DNA from: Larkinella arboricola | GTDB taxonomy: Bacteria > Bacteroidota > Bacteroidia > Cytophagales > Spirosomataceae | DNA: 64,000 nt | NCBI RefSeq assembly: GCF_003259745.1 | Contig: NZ_QLMC01000001.1 | Location: 1,302,001-1,366,000 of the forward strand | Reading direction: 5' to 3' | Shown: in pieces, positions 40,760 through 50,357 of the stretch | How the letters are laid out: every line of letters begins with the position of its first letter | How positions within the stretch are numbered: position 1 is the stretch's first letter | The notes under the pieces: model-generated | Seen by the model: the letters and a program-made list of their open reading frames with translations, nothing else | The model's database searches: none | What the model was told of the DNA's origin: nothing | Made by a program: the position numbers and the translations under genes

Positions 40760-43075
40760 TTAAGTCTTTGTAATGGTTTCTTCCAGGTTGTAAATTGTTG
40801 AAACTACACGCATTAAAGCCGCCAGTTTCGTTTTGTCAACGTTCCCCGGAATGGGGTATTCACCTACGGATACCGCTTTTTCGGCTACCGGTTTTTTGAT
40901 GGATTTCGTTTCTTTTTCGTAATAAGCCGTGAGCATTTCCACTTCCTGCTCCCGCGGTTTTCGGCCCACAATCAGGCGGAAGGCTTTGGAAATCTTGTCT
41001 TTATCCGCCGTGTTTTCCTGCAACAACTTAGCCGCCAGTACGCGCGATGCTTCCAATACCGTCGGGTCGTTCATCATCACCAGGGCCTGAAGGGGCGTAT
41101 TGGTCCGGAGCCGTTTTACTTCGCACAAATCCCGGTTGCTGGCGTCGAAAATCGCCATTGATGGGGGCGGAACCGTCCGTTTAATCAGTGTGTACATACC
41201 CCGGCGGTACAGGCTCGGGCCGTGGTCCTGGTTGTAGGTGGAGAGTAAACCCCGTCCGGAAGTCGCACCTTCCCACAAACCGGCGGGCTGGTACGGTTTA
41301 ACGCTCGGCCCACCAATGCTTTGGTTCAGCAAGCCGCTGCTCGACAGAACGAGGTCCTTCACAAATTCGGCGTGGATGCGGTAGCGGGGACCCCGCGCCA
41401 GATATACGTTATCCGGGTCATTTTTAAGCTTTTCCGGTGGAACCACCGCCGATTGCCGGTAGGTGGCCGATGTCACCATCTGTTTCACCAGCCGTTTAAT
41501 GTCCCAATTGTGGCTCATGAAATCGACGGCCAGCCAGTCCAGCAGTTCCGGGTGGGTGGGCAAATCGCCCTGCATGCCGAAATCGCCGGAGGTTTTGACG
41601 ATGCCTTTGCCGAAAAATTCCTGCCAGAGCAGATTGACATACACCCGGGCCGTCAGCGGATTCTTTTTGTCGAACAGCCACTGCGCCAGTCCCAGACGGT
41701 TTTTGGGGTAGTTTTTGTTGAAGGGCAGAATGGCTTCGGGTGTTCCGGGCTCCACCACATCGCCCGGCGCGTCGTAGTTGCCCCGATTAAGGATGTGCGT
41801 TTTGCGGAGGGTATCCAGGTCGCCCATCACCGAGACAATCAGCCGGTTGGTGTCGGGTTTGTTGACGAACGTCAGAATGTCTTTTACATCCTTGTCGCTG
41901 ATTTCCATCAACGGTTTTTTGGCGTAGGTTTCCGGCCCGCCGATCACCGACTCAATGCCGACTTCGGCCACATTATTGAAAAACGCGAACAGCCGGTAAT
42001 ATTCTTTCTGCGAAAACGGATCGTACTTATGGTCGTGGCAGTGTGCGCACTCCATCGTGACGCCGAGCAAACCTTTTCCAAACAAATCCGTCCGGTCGGT
42101 GACGTACATAATCCGGTATTCTTCCGGAATAACGCCCCCTTCTTCCGTGATTTTGTGGTTGCGGTTAAAACCCGTCGCCAGCAGTTGTTCTTTGGTCGAA
42201 TTGGGTAACAGATCGCCCGCCAACTGCCAGGTGACGAAGTCGTTGTAGTGCATGTTTTTGTTGAACGCGTGGATCACCCAGTCGCGCCAGGGCCATTGCG
42301 TCCGGTAGCCGTCGTCCTGATACCCGTGCGAATCGGCGTAGCGGGCCAGATCCAGCCAGTGGAGGGCCATTTTCTCGCCGTAAGCCGGGTTTTTCAGCAA
42401 CTGATCGACGGCTTTTTCGTAGGCGTTCGGGCTGTTGTCGGCCATAAACCGGTCCATCATTTCCAGACTCGGCGGCAATCCCGTTAAATCCAGGCTCAGG
42501 CGCTTCAGCAGCCGTTCTTTGTCGGCTTCCTCGTTGGGCTTCAAACCTTTCTGTTCCTGTTTGTGCAGGATAAAGTAGTCAATCTCGTTTTTGGGCCAGT
42601 CTTTTTGGTCAACCTCGGGCAGCGCCGGTTTCTGGGGTGGCACAAACGCCCAATGTTTTTCGTACTTGGCGCCCTGCTTGATCCATTTCTCAATGAGCCT
42701 GATTTCGCGTTGGGAGAGTTTGAGGTTGGACGAGGGCGGGGGCATCAGCAGGGACGTGTCCTGCGTCGTAATCCGCAGAAACGCTTCCGATACCTCGGGT
42801 TTGCCCGCCACCAGCGCGTGGGCCGATGGATTTTCCTGCAAGGCTTTGAAGGCACTTTCGGCCACATCGAGCCGTAAACCGGCTTCGCGTTTGTTGGCAT
42901 CGGGTCCGTGGCAGGCCAGGCATTTGTCGGACAGGATGGGCCGGATGTCAAAATTATAACTCACCACATCCGGCAGTTTGGCATCGTCGGCTTTCGTGGC
43001 TGAATCCGTCTGACAGGCTTGCATCATCCCCATAAAGCCGGTCAATGCGCCGATCAAATAAAAAAACCGCTTCAT
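40760..43075 (-). CDS. PSD1-type DUF1549/DUF1553 cytochrome lipoprotein (copy B)
   Basis: The 771-residue paralogue of 27527-29875 has lipobox Cys21 (MMQAC), heme motifs CLACH (52-56) and CAHCH (343-347), DUF1549 and DUF1553. It heads the PSD1-DUF1501-membrane cytochrome cassette. A 139-base segment near its 5' end matches copy A with a single difference, while neighbouring parts are much less alike. No good promoter box is seen in the 120 bases between it and the upstream sugar-binding protein gene. Confidence 0.92.
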   Translation of the reverse strand: MKRFFYLIGALTGFMGMMQACQTDSATKADDAKLPDVVSYNFDIRPILSDKCLACHGPDANKREAGLRLDVAESAFKALQENPSAHALVAGKPEVSEAFLRITTQDTSLLMPPPSSNLKLSQREIRLIEKWIKQGAKYEKHWAFVPPQKPALPEVDQKDWPKNEIDYFILHKQEQKGLKPNEEADKERLLKRLSLDLTGLPPSLEMMDRFMADNSPNAYEKAVDQLLKNPAYGEKMALHWLDLARYADSHGYQDDGYRTQWPWRDWVIHAFNKNMHYNDFVTWQLAGDLLPNSTKEQLLATGFNRNHKITEEGGVIPEEYRIMYVTDRTDLFGKGLLGVTMECAHCHDHKYDPFSQKEYYRLFAFFNNVAEVGIESVIGGPETYAKKPLMEISDKDVKDILTFVNKPDTNRLIVSVMGDLDTLRKTHILNRGNYDAPGDVVEPGTPEAILPFNKNYPKNRLGLAQWLFDKKNPLTARVYVNLLWQEFFGKGIVKTSGDFGMQGDLPTHPELLDWLAVDFMSHNWDIKRLVKQMVTSATYRQSAVVPPEKLKNDPDNVYLARGPRYRIHAEFVKDLVLSSSGLLNQSIGGPSVKPYQPAGLWEGATSGRGLLSTYNQDHGPSLYRRGMYTLIKRTVPPPSMAIFDASNRDLCEVKRLRTNTPLQALVMMNDPTVLEASRVLAAKLLQENTADKDKISKAFRLIVGRKPREQEVEMLTAYYEKETKSIKKPVAEKAVSVGEYPIPGNVDKTKLAALMRVVSTIYNLEETITKT

Positions 43076-43195
43076 TACTACTATTCAGGTTTAGGAAATT
43101 TGCGGGATTACGGCCCGGCGACCATAGCCCAAAACAATAAGCAATTAACGAAAATGGCGGGTAAAGAACTGATACGATTCAACTAGATAATGCTA

Positions 43196-44131
43196 CTATT
43201 TCATAAATTTAGCCAAATTTTCCTTGGTAACCAACTGAAACGGAATTAAGGTTTCTTTTTCGTAGGATTGGCCTTTGGCAATTTTGATGGCGGTTTCGAT
43301 GGCCTGGGCACCCTGCTGCTCGGCATTCTGGAAAACCGTGGCGTTGAGTGTGCCTTTCTGAACAGCCTGGAGGGCATCCGGAATGGCGTCGATGCTGACC
43401 ACCACGACTTTATCTTTCAGTCCGGCATCGGTCAGGGCCTTGACGGCACCCATGCCCATCTCGTCGTTCTGGGCAAAAACCGCGTTGATGGTGTTGCCGT
43501 ACGATTGAATCCAGTTTTCCATCAGGGCCATCGCCTTGGCGCGGTCCCATTCGGCAGTCTGGTGGGCAATGAGTTTCAGGCCGGGGTACTGTTTCAACAC
43601 TTCGCGGGCGCCCTGTTCCCGTTTGATCTGGGCGGCCTGGCCCATATAGCCGTGCATCATCAGGACGTTGCCTTTGCCGTTCAGTTTTTCGGCAATAAAC
43701 TTCATCGCAATGCGGGCCGACTCCACATCGTCGGAACCGATAAAGGCCGACGGTTTGGCCGTGGTTTCGGAGTTGACGTTGATAATGGGAATGTTGGCGG
43801 CCAGAGCTTTCGTCACGGCGGGCGAACTGGCTTCTACTTCGCAGGGGTTCATGATGATGGCGTCGACACCCTGCGCGATGAAGCTCTCCACCTGCTCAAT
43901 CTGTTTCAGGGCCGAACGCTCGGCATCGACGGTGATCAGTTCGACGTCGGACTCCTTCGCTTTCTTCTCAATTTCGTCGTGGACATTGACGATGAACTCG
44001 TTCTGCATACTGAGCATCGACACGCCCACCGTCAGTTTTTTCTCGCCGTTTTCGCCCGATGAGGATTGGTTGCAACTGGTTAAAAAGCTGGCAATGAGAA
44101 GGGAAAATGAATAGAAAATAATGCGTTTCAT
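43196..44131 (-). CDS. Sugar ABC transporter substrate-binding lipoprotein (RbsB type)
   Basis: This 311-residue periplasmic binding protein has a lipobox at Cys20 (LTSC) and the ribose/galactose-type fold: TVGVSMLSMQNEFIVNVHDEIEKKAKE at the N-terminus, IAQGVDAIIMNPCE, and the hinge-region QNDEMGMGAVKAL. It delivers a monosaccharide or small polyol to the permease encoded 21 bases upstream. ABC sugar importers are uncommon in Bacteroidota compared with symporters. Its position downstream of a sugar-oxidation/isomerisation operon suggests the substrate is a modified sugar from that pathway. Confidence 0.93.
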   Translation of the reverse strand: MKRIIFYSFSLLIASFLTSCNQSSSGENGEKKLTVGVSMLSMQNEFIVNVHDEIEKKAKESDVELITVDAERSALKQIEQVESFIAQGVDAIIMNPCEVEASSPAVTKALAANIPIINVNSETTAKPSAFIGSDDVESARIAMKFIAEKLNGKGNVLMMHGYMGQAAQIKREQGAREVLKQYPGLKLIAHQTAEWDRAKAMALMENWIQSYGNTINAVFAQNDEMGMGAVKALTDAGLKDKVVVVSIDAIPDALQAVQKGTLNATVFQNAEQQGAQAIETAIKIAKGQSYEKETLIPFQLVTKENLAKFMK

Positions 44132-44152
44132 ACAATAGCTAAAGGGAGTCGG

Positions 44153-45139
44153 TTACCCGTTCTTGTGTTGATTTAAACTATCCAAAACCACCGCGCCGAT
44201 GATGATAATGCCCATCACGACCTGCTGGTAGTACGAAGTGACGTTCATGAGGTCCAGCCCGTTGCTGATGACACCAATCAGCAGCGCCCCGATCAGTGTG
44301 CCGGTCATGGTGCCGGTGCCGCCCGAGGTGCTGGTACCGCCAATAATGGCGGCCGCAATGGCGTCAAGCTCAAAACCGACGCCCGCGTTCGGCTGGCCGG
44401 TGGTGATGCGGGAAGTCAGCAGAATTCCGGCCAGCGCGGCCAGCCCTCCACAGAGCGTATACACCACCATTTTGACTTTATTTAACTGGATGCCCGACGC
44501 TTTGGCGGCCTGTTCGTTTCCGCCCACGGCATACATATAGCGGCCCAATACGGTTTTTCGGAGCAGTACCGAGCAGATGATGAAGAAAACGATCAGGATG
44601 ATGATGGGCGTCGGAATGCCCAGAACCTGACCACCGCCAATGAAGTTGAAGGAATCCGAAAGGTTTGAAACCGGGCGGCCTTTGCTCAGAATCAGGGCCA
44701 GCCCGCGGCCAATCGTCATGGTTCCGAGCGTAACAATAAACGGCGGCACTTTGCTTTTGGTAATGACCAGACCGTTGAAGGCACCCAGCAGCAAACCAGC
44801 CGCCAGCCCCACCAGCACCGGAACAATAACCGGGTACGTATCCGGATGGGCAAACATGGCTGCTACCACGCCCGTTACGGCCACCGTCGAACCGATGGAC
44901 AGGTCGATGCCGCCCGTAATGATGACAAAAGTTACCCCAAACGCCAGCAGGGCGTTAATCGAAACCTGCGTGACGATGATCATCAGGTTGGAAACCGTCA
45001 GGAACCGGGGCGTAATGAGTGACAAAACTACGCAGACAACGATAAAGGCAATCAAAAGACCGTATTGGCCCAAACCGCGCAGGCGCGTCCGGGACGGTTT
45101 GTCAGCGGTAGTCAGGTCCGGTTTAAAAAGGGTTTTCAT
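44153..45139 (-). CDS. Sugar ABC transporter permease (RbsC type)
   Basis: This 328-residue inner-membrane protein has 8-10 hydrophobic helices and family-typical stretches: VTFVIITGGIDLSIGSTVAVTG, GLVITKSKVPPFIVTLGTMTIGRGLALIL, and ELDAIAAAIIGGTSTSGGTGT near the C-terminus. It forms the channel of a ribose/xylose-type importer with the ATPase encoded 18 bases upstream and the binding lipoprotein downstream. Gene order ATPase-permease-binding protein is standard. Confidence 0.94.
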   Translation of the reverse strand: MKTLFKPDLTTADKPSRTRLRGLGQYGLLIAFIVVCVVLSLITPRFLTVSNLMIIVTQVSINALLAFGVTFVIITGGIDLSIGSTVAVTGVVAAMFAHPDTYPVIVPVLVGLAAGLLLGAFNGLVITKSKVPPFIVTLGTMTIGRGLALILSKGRPVSNLSDSFNFIGGGQVLGIPTPIIILIVFFIICSVLLRKTVLGRYMYAVGGNEQAAKASGIQLNKVKMVVYTLCGGLAALAGILLTSRITTGQPNAGVGFELDAIAAAIIGGTSTSGGTGTMTGTLIGALLIGVISNGLDLMNVTSYYQQVVMGIIIIGAVVLDSLNQHKNG

Positions 45140-45157
45140 TCGGGTTTTCAGGCGTAA

Positions 45158-46651
45158 TTAGTGATGCACCGCGTAGTGCATAATGGTTTCCTGCGTGGCT
45201 TCTTCCTTGCTCAGCAGGGCGGTCTGCCGACCCTGCGACAGCACCAGAATCCGGTCGCTGAGGCCCAGAATTTCGGGCAGTTCGGACGAAATCATGATGA
45301 CCGCAATGCCGTCGGCCACCAGTTGCTTGATCAGTTTATAAATCTCGGACTTGGCCCCAATATCAATGCCCCGCGTCGGTTCGTCGAGAATCACCAGTTC
45401 GGGCGACGACAGCAGCACTTTGCCGATGACCACTTTCTGCTGGTTGCCTCCGCTCAGAAACTGGACTTTTTGGTCCGGACCGGCGGTTTTAATGCGTAAG
45501 TCGGTAATCATCCGGGCCGCCGTAGCCGCTTCGCTCTGGTCCTGAATAAAGGGCCCTCGGGCGTGGTTCGACAGGCTGCCCAGCGTTATGTTGTGCTTCA
45601 CCGACATACCGGGGATGAATCCCAGGCCTTTACGGTCTTCGCTAACATAACCAATTCCGTGCTGAATGGCATCCTGGGGACTCTTGATCCGGACGGGTTG
45701 CCCTTTCAGGTAAATCTCCCCTTCATCGAGCGGGTCCAGGCCGAAGATGGCGCGGGCAATTTCGGTGCGACCGGCCCCCATCAAACCCGCCAGCCCCAGC
45801 ACTTCCCCGGCATGAACCTCAAAATTGATGTCGGCAAAGTTGCCGTTCCGGCGGAGGTTGCGCACCGACAGGATTTCTGCGCCTTTTTGCGCAACGGATT
45901 CGGGAAACAGGCTGTCAAGCTCGCGTCCGACCATCATCCTGATCAGCGCAGTATTGTCCAGCTCACTGGCCGGTTGGGTGGCGATGTATTTGCCATCCCT
46001 CAAAACCGTAATGGTGTCGGAGATGGTAAATATTTCGTCCATTTTGTGGGAAATGTAAACAATGGCGACCCCCTTGGTCTTCAAATCGCGGATGATGCCG
46101 AAAAGCGTAGCCACTTCCCGGTCGGAGAGGGCGGAGGTCGGTTCGTCCATGATGATCACCTTGGCATTGTTCGAAATAGCTTTGGCGATTTCCACCATCT
46201 GCATTTCGGCCACGCTCAGGTATTTCATTTTAGTGGTGGGCGAAATTGTCACGCCCATCTGCGTCAGCAGCGCCCCGGCTTCCTGATTCAGTTTTTTTTC
46301 GTCGATCCAGCCAAACAGCCCCCCGCGGGATTCGCGGCCTAGAAAGATGTTTTGTGCAACCGTCAGTTCCGGCACCACCAGCAATTCCTGGTGAATCATG
46401 GAAATGCCTTTTTTCAGCACCTCGCTGACCGCCTGGCTCTTTAACGCCTGACCTTCAAAGAAAATCTCGCCCGCATCCGGCTGGTGCAATCCGACCAGAA
46501 TTTTCATGAAGGTCGATTTACCGGCCCCGTTTTCGCCCATCAGCGCATGAACCTCGCCTTTTCGCAGGTCCAGTTGAACCCCGTCCAGCGCCTTCACGCC
46601 CGAAAAGGTTTTCGTCAGCCCCCGAACGGTGAGAATGGAATCCTGATGCAT
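45158..46651 (-). CDS. Sugar ABC transporter ATP-binding protein (RbsA type, two ATPase domains)
   Basis: The protein is 497 residues from the ATG at 46651 (MHQDSILTVRG); the frame is open to 46684, but that extension enters the upstream terminator. The first ATPase domain has Walker A GENGAGKST (39-47) and a Walker B IIMDEPTSALSD. The second has a degenerate P-loop (GLMGAGRTE), LSGGNQQKV and VILDEPTRGID, as usual for RbsA/XylG/MglA proteins. It powers import by the following permease and binding protein. It is separated from the upstream operon by a strong hairpin at 46684-46711, leaving little room for its own promoter. Confidence 0.95.
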   Translation of the reverse strand: MHQDSILTVRGLTKTFSGVKALDGVQLDLRKGEVHALMGENGAGKSTFMKILVGLHQPDAGEIFFEGQALKSQAVSEVLKKGISMIHQELLVVPELTVAQNIFLGRESRGGLFGWIDEKKLNQEAGALLTQMGVTISPTTKMKYLSVAEMQMVEIAKAISNNAKVIIMDEPTSALSDREVATLFGIIRDLKTKGVAIVYISHKMDEIFTISDTITVLRDGKYIATQPASELDNTALIRMMVGRELDSLFPESVAQKGAEILSVRNLRRNGNFADINFEVHAGEVLGLAGLMGAGRTEIARAIFGLDPLDEGEIYLKGQPVRIKSPQDAIQHGIGYVSEDRKGLGFIPGMSVKHNITLGSLSNHARGPFIQDQSEAATAARMITDLRIKTAGPDQKVQFLSGGNQQKVVIGKVLLSSPELVILDEPTRGIDIGAKSEIYKLIKQLVADGIAVIMISSELPEILGLSDRILVLSQGRQTALLSKEEATQETIMHYAVHH

Positions 46652-46683
46652 GATTGGTTTAAAAGCGAATTTCGGGATAAACA

Positions 46684-46711
46684 ACAGCCCACGGTTTTAA
46701 CCGTGGGCTGT
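46684..46711 (-). terminator. Terminator between the sugar catabolic operon and the ABC importer operon
   Basis: A perfect 13-bp stem (ACAGCCCACGGTT at 46684-46696 with its complement at 46699-46711) lies 20 bases after the oxidoreductase stop and is followed on the minus strand by TGTTTATC. With almost no space before the ATPase gene, partial read-through may set importer levels. Confidence 0.75.
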
Positions 46712-46730
46712 CCATTGGTTGTATTTCAGG

Positions 46731-47894
46731 CTATTTCTCGGTCCACTCGACACCGGTATCCTGCCAGCTTCTGGCTTTGGCGGAGTTGATGACGGCTTCG
46801 CAGACTTTCTGGGTTTCCAGGGCGTCTTTGAACGTGGGCGAACAGGGCTCTCCGGTTTCCAGGCTTTTCAGGAAGTCGGCCACCTGGTGGATAAAACCGT
46901 GTTCGTAGCCAATGCCCAGACCCGGCACCCACCATTTGTCCATGTAGGGTTGATCGCCGTCCGTGACGTGAATCGAACGCCAGCCCCGCACCACCGACTC
47001 ATCGCTGTGGTCGAAGTATTCCAGGCGGTTCAGATCGTGCAGATCCCAACGAATCGAAGCGTTTTCGCCGTTGATTTCGAGCGTATACAGAGCCTTGTGT
47101 CCGCGCGCATACCGGGTTGATTCAAACAGACCCAGCGAACCGTTTTCGAAGTGACAGTGGAAAATACAGGCGTCGTCGATGCCCACCGGCTGCATTTTAC
47201 CCGTTACAGCGTGCATCCGTTCTTTCACGAACGTTTCGGTTACGGCCGACACGTCGGTAATACCGCCGTTGATCCACATGGCCGTGTCGATGCAGTGCGC
47301 CAGCAGGTCACCCGTTACACCCGAACCAGCGGCTTCCACGTCCATCCGCCAGGTGCCGGTACCGCCCTGTGGTACATCGGCGTTGATGGTCCAGTCCTGC
47401 AAAAAGTTGGCGCGGTAGTGGAAAATACGGCCCAGTTTACCGGAAGCCACAATCTGCTTCGCCAGCGTTACGGCGGGCAGACGGCGGTAGTTGTACCAAA
47501 CCGTGTTGGCAACACCGGCTTTGTTAACGGCATCCACCATTTTCTGGCCTTCTTCCAGATTGCGGGCGAGCGGTTTTTCGCAGAGAATCATTTTGCCAGC
47601 GGCAGCCGCAGCAATGGCGATTTCGGCGTGGGTATCGTTCGGGGTACAGATGTCTACGGCGTCGATGTCGTCGCGGGCAATCAGGGCTTTCCAGTCGGTT
47701 TCGATGGATTCGTAGCCCCATTGGTCGGCAAATGCCTGTACTTTTTCGGCGTTGCGTGAGCAGACGGCTTTCAGGACCGGCGTGTAGGCCAGATCCGGGA
47801 AAAAATTAGGTACGCGATTATAACCGTTGGAGTGCGTCCGGCCCATAAAACCGGTTCCGATCAATCCAATTCGTATTTCTTTTTTAGCTGCCAT
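46731..47894 (-). CDS. Gfo/Idh/MocA-family sugar dehydrogenase
   Basis: This 387-residue cytoplasmic NAD(P)-dependent oxidoreductase has no signal peptide. The Rossmann loop is [13 protein letters not shown] (about 9-21), catalytic Lys107 sits in CEKPLA, and Asp196 and His200 are in GDLLAHCID. Family members oxidise hydroxyls of sugars or inositols, often at C3. With DUF1080, TIM-barrel isomerase and epimerase genes in the same operon it fits a 3-keto-sugar pathway; that assignment is inference. It is the last gene before the terminator. Confidence 0.92.
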   Translation of the reverse strand: MAAKKEIRIGLIGTGFMGRTHSNGYNRVPNFFPDLAYTPVLKAVCSRNAEKVQAFADQWGYESIETDWKALIARDDIDAVDICTPNDTHAEIAIAAAAAGKMILCEKPLARNLEEGQKMVDAVNKAGVANTVWYNYRRLPAVTLAKQIVASGKLGRIFHYRANFLQDWTINADVPQGGTGTWRMDVEAAGSGVTGDLLAHCIDTAMWINGGITDVSAVTETFVKERMHAVTGKMQPVGIDDACIFHCHFENGSLGLFESTRYARGHKALYTLEINGENASIRWDLHDLNRLEYFDHSDESVVRGWRSIHVTDGDQPYMDKWWVPGLGIGYEHGFIHQVADFLKSLETGEPCSPTFKDALETQKVCEAVINSAKARSWQDTGVEWTEK

Positions 47895-47932
47895 TTTTAG
47901 AAGTAATGGGTTTACAGATTTACGGTGTTTCG

Positions 47933-47986
47933 TTTCCGTACCTACAGACAGCCGGGCGACCCCTGTTTAGCCCGTAGCTACGGAAA
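47933..47986 (-). other. Hairpin between the TIM-barrel and oxidoreductase genes
   Basis: TTTCCGTA (47933-47940) pairs with 47979-47986, continuing after one mismatch with CTAC/GTAG and an inner GGGC/GCCC. There is no T-run on the minus strand, so it looks like an intra-operon mRNA structure rather than a terminator. Confidence 0.5.
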
Positions 47987-47991
47987 AGTTT

Positions 47992-49023
47992 TTATTCGCT
48001 CCAGCCGTGCTGATCGCGGACTTTAATCATGGCCGCTAGAATGTCGTTCCAGGTCTGTTGTTTATGCATAACTTCATTCGGGAACATACAGCCATCCCAG
48101 CAGATGTGTTTGAAGGCTTTGGTAAGGTTGCCGTTTTCGTCGCGCAGCCAGTAACCGGCGTCTTTGGTAATGTCGAGTTTACCGTTCGGGTCGGTAGCCA
48201 GACAGTGACGGCCAGTTTTGTCGTGGGAGCCGGTTCCGTGGACGGTTCCGTCGTTCTGGGCGACGTGGAAGTCGATGGTCCAGGGGCGCAGGGCCGCCGT
48301 CATTTTTTTCAGACCTTCTTCCAGCGCAGCGCGGTCGCTCCATTCAAAATCAGCGGGCAGAATGCGGTCTTCGGGGCTGTTATAACCCAACAGGTACAGG
48401 AACGTATGCGACATATCGGCCTGAAAACCCATGTTCGGACGGTCAACGGCTTCCAGCGTATCGATCATCGCCCGCCAGCTATGCATACCTCCCCAGCAGA
48501 TTTCGCCTTCAGCGGCCAGTTTTTCACCGTACTCAGCCGCCACATCGCAGGCTTCGCGGAAGGTGTCGGCAATCAGTTTGGTGTTGCCAGCGGGATCTTT
48601 CGACCAGATTTCGGGGGAGCTGGCCGAGTCAATCCGAATCACACCGTACGGACGAATCCCGATTTCGCGCAGGTACTGGCCGTACTGGCAGGATTTGCGT
48701 ACCATATCGACAAACGTGGCCCGGTCTTCCTTGCTGCCCAGAACGGGGCCGCCCCAGATCGGAGCCACCAGCGAACCGATGACCAGGTTGTACGACGCTA
48801 CTTTATCGGCTAATTTTTTAGCCCCTTCTTTGGGGGCGTTGATATCAATACTGGGGTCGAACAGGCCGACATCGACACCGTCGAACTTCACACCGTCAAC
48901 TTCCGCAGCCGCCGTCAGTTCAAGCATGGTATCGATGGGAATCAGCGGCTCGGAGTCAGGGCCTTTTCCGACAACACCCGGCCAGGTAGCGTTGTGGAGC
49001 TTGGGAAACGTATTCGCACTCAT
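47992..49023 (-). CDS. Sugar phosphate isomerase/epimerase-like TIM-barrel protein
   Basis: The 343-residue protein has a xylose-isomerase-like TIM barrel with plausible metal ligands Glu174 (AEGEICWGG), Asp203 and His206 (FQADMSHT) and His253 (IDFHVAQND). No signal peptide is present. Family members isomerise or epimerise sugars, keto-sugars or inosose-type compounds. It lies between the cupin and dehydrogenase genes, with hairpins on both sides. The precise substrate cannot be read. Confidence 0.88.
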   Translation of the reverse strand: MSANTFPKLHNATWPGVVGKGPDSEPLIPIDTMLELTAAAEVDGVKFDGVDVGLFDPSIDINAPKEGAKKLADKVASYNLVIGSLVAPIWGGPVLGSKEDRATFVDMVRKSCQYGQYLREIGIRPYGVIRIDSASSPEIWSKDPAGNTKLIADTFREACDVAAEYGEKLAAEGEICWGGMHSWRAMIDTLEAVDRPNMGFQADMSHTFLYLLGYNSPEDRILPADFEWSDRAALEEGLKKMTAALRPWTIDFHVAQNDGTVHGTGSHDKTGRHCLATDPNGKLDITKDAGYWLRDENGNLTKAFKHICWDGCMFPNEVMHKQQTWNDILAAMIKVRDQHGWSE

Positions 49024-49063
49024 GATGAATTTTTGGTTTAAGGTTTTAGTGGTTGATTGAGAA

Positions 49064-49099
49064 CGCTGGTAGACGACGCCTGAACGTCGTCTACCAGCG
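49064..49099 (-). other. Perfect 15-bp hairpin between the cupin and TIM-barrel genes
   Basis: CGCTGGTAGACGACG (49064-49078) pairs perfectly with 49085-49099 around a 6-base loop, directly after the cupin gene stop. The minus-strand tail (TTCTCAATC) is not a good T-run. It may stabilise the upstream mRNA end or act as a partial terminator. Confidence 0.65.
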
Positions 49100-49106
49100 C
49101 CGGGTA

Positions 49107-50330
49107 TTACAGCACCAGGTCAGGGTTGCCCGGGCCGAAGTGTTTCAGCATGACAATCGGGTCGGTCGTTGACGGGTTGACGATGGTGACACCTTCTTTA
49201 GCGGCTTTTTCACTGACAAAGAATTCGTCGTTCGTCAACTGGCTGTAGCGAATCAGGGCGGGGGTTTCGATGTCCCAGACGCCCATTTTGCCGTGACCCT
49301 GCATGACAATCAGGCCGTAAGCCGCACTGTCTTTGATGGTGACGGTCTGGCCGGGCAGAACCGTCAGTTCCTTGGCGCTGAAGGCGTCGGATTTGTAGCA
49401 AACCCAGACTTCACGGTATCCTTCGGCGGCCATTTCGGCTTCGTCTTTCACCGGTTTCGGAGCCATGAAACGGTTTTTCATCATCTCCGGATCGACGTTC
49501 AGATCCCAGTCGATGGCTTCCATCAACTGGTCGTAATCGCCAATACGGTCTTTCGGCGTGCCGTTCCAGAGCAGTTCTTCCGGAATAATGGCTTCGTTTA
49601 CCAGCGACTGGTACATGGCAAATACGTCCGACGCTTTCTGCGGCTCGTACGTACACAGGCTACCGGGTGCGTGGAGCAGGCCCGGCGGCACATCCCAGCC
49701 CGTTCCCGGTTCGAGCCGGTAGGCCATCGAGTAATTGGTGATCTTGTTATCGCCTTTGGTGAAGTTTTTCAGGCATTCCTTGATCGTTTCCTTGCTGGTG
49801 CCGGGGGCAATACCGATAAACGTATAGGGGAAATCACCGCCGTGGTTGTTCAGCTGCGGAGGGAAATAATAGGCTTCCGGTTTGCCCAGCTGCCCGATCT
49901 GAGCCGCCTGCTCGTCGTTGTGGTGCAGGTGGTGGGGCAGAGGACCCATGTTGTCGAAAAACTTGGAGTACATCGGCCAGCTACCGTACTGATCCCATAG
50001 CCGGTCGCCAATCAACTCGCCTTTCAGTTCATCAACGGCGTCTTTCAGCAAAAACTGCACTTCCTGATCGCCATCCTGGAAAACAATCTGACTCAGCCCT
50101 TCGTTTTCGCCGGTCAGCGGACCGTTTTTGGCGGGCGTCGTCGACGATAACCAGCGTTCGTCGATACCGCCACGCTCACCACCCAGGACGTAATAGTCAT
50201 CAGGATGCAGCTTGATCCGGCGTCCGGGAACACAAAAAGAGCGCGGCACCCAGGTCGGGGCCAGCCGCAAAATTCCCTGGCCTTGTTCTAATGCTTTTTC
50301 AGCTAAACTTACTTTCTCGGTTGTTTCCAT
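49107..50330 (-). CDS. Phosphomannose-isomerase-like cupin protein
   Basis: The 407-residue cytoplasmic protein has a class I mannose-6-phosphate-isomerase-like layout: a cupin core with [10 protein letters not shown] (133-142) and later His163 and His220 (PPGLLHAPG), a helical middle part, and a C-terminal cupin-like beta domain (about 325-400). The metal site resembles that of ManA, but the surroundings differ, so a different sugar or keto-sugar is possible. I do not know a characterised close relative. It lies between the DUF4432 and TIM-barrel genes, suggesting successive isomerisation steps. Confidence 0.75.
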   Translation of the reverse strand: METTEKVSLAEKALEQGQGILRLAPTWVPRSFCVPGRRIKLHPDDYYVLGGERGGIDERWLSSTTPAKNGPLTGENEGLSQIVFQDGDQEVQFLLKDAVDELKGELIGDRLWDQYGSWPMYSKFFDNMGPLPHHLHHNDEQAAQIGQLGKPEAYYFPPQLNNHGGDFPYTFIGIAPGTSKETIKECLKNFTKGDNKITNYSMAYRLEPGTGWDVPPGLLHAPGSLCTYEPQKASDVFAMYQSLVNEAIIPEELLWNGTPKDRIGDYDQLMEAIDWDLNVDPEMMKNRFMAPKPVKDEAEMAAEGYREVWVCYKSDAFSAKELTVLPGQTVTIKDSAAYGLIVMQGHGKMGVWDIETPALIRYSQLTNDEFFVSEKAAKEGVTIVNPSTTDPIVMLKHFGPGNPDLVL

Positions 50331-50357
50331 GAAGGGTTACTTTTAATCGACTAATAC

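Noticed and set aside
23108-43075. A transposon or integrative element as the cause of the cassette duplication
   Set aside because: No transposase, integrase, terminal repeats or tRNA gene is visible at the borders.
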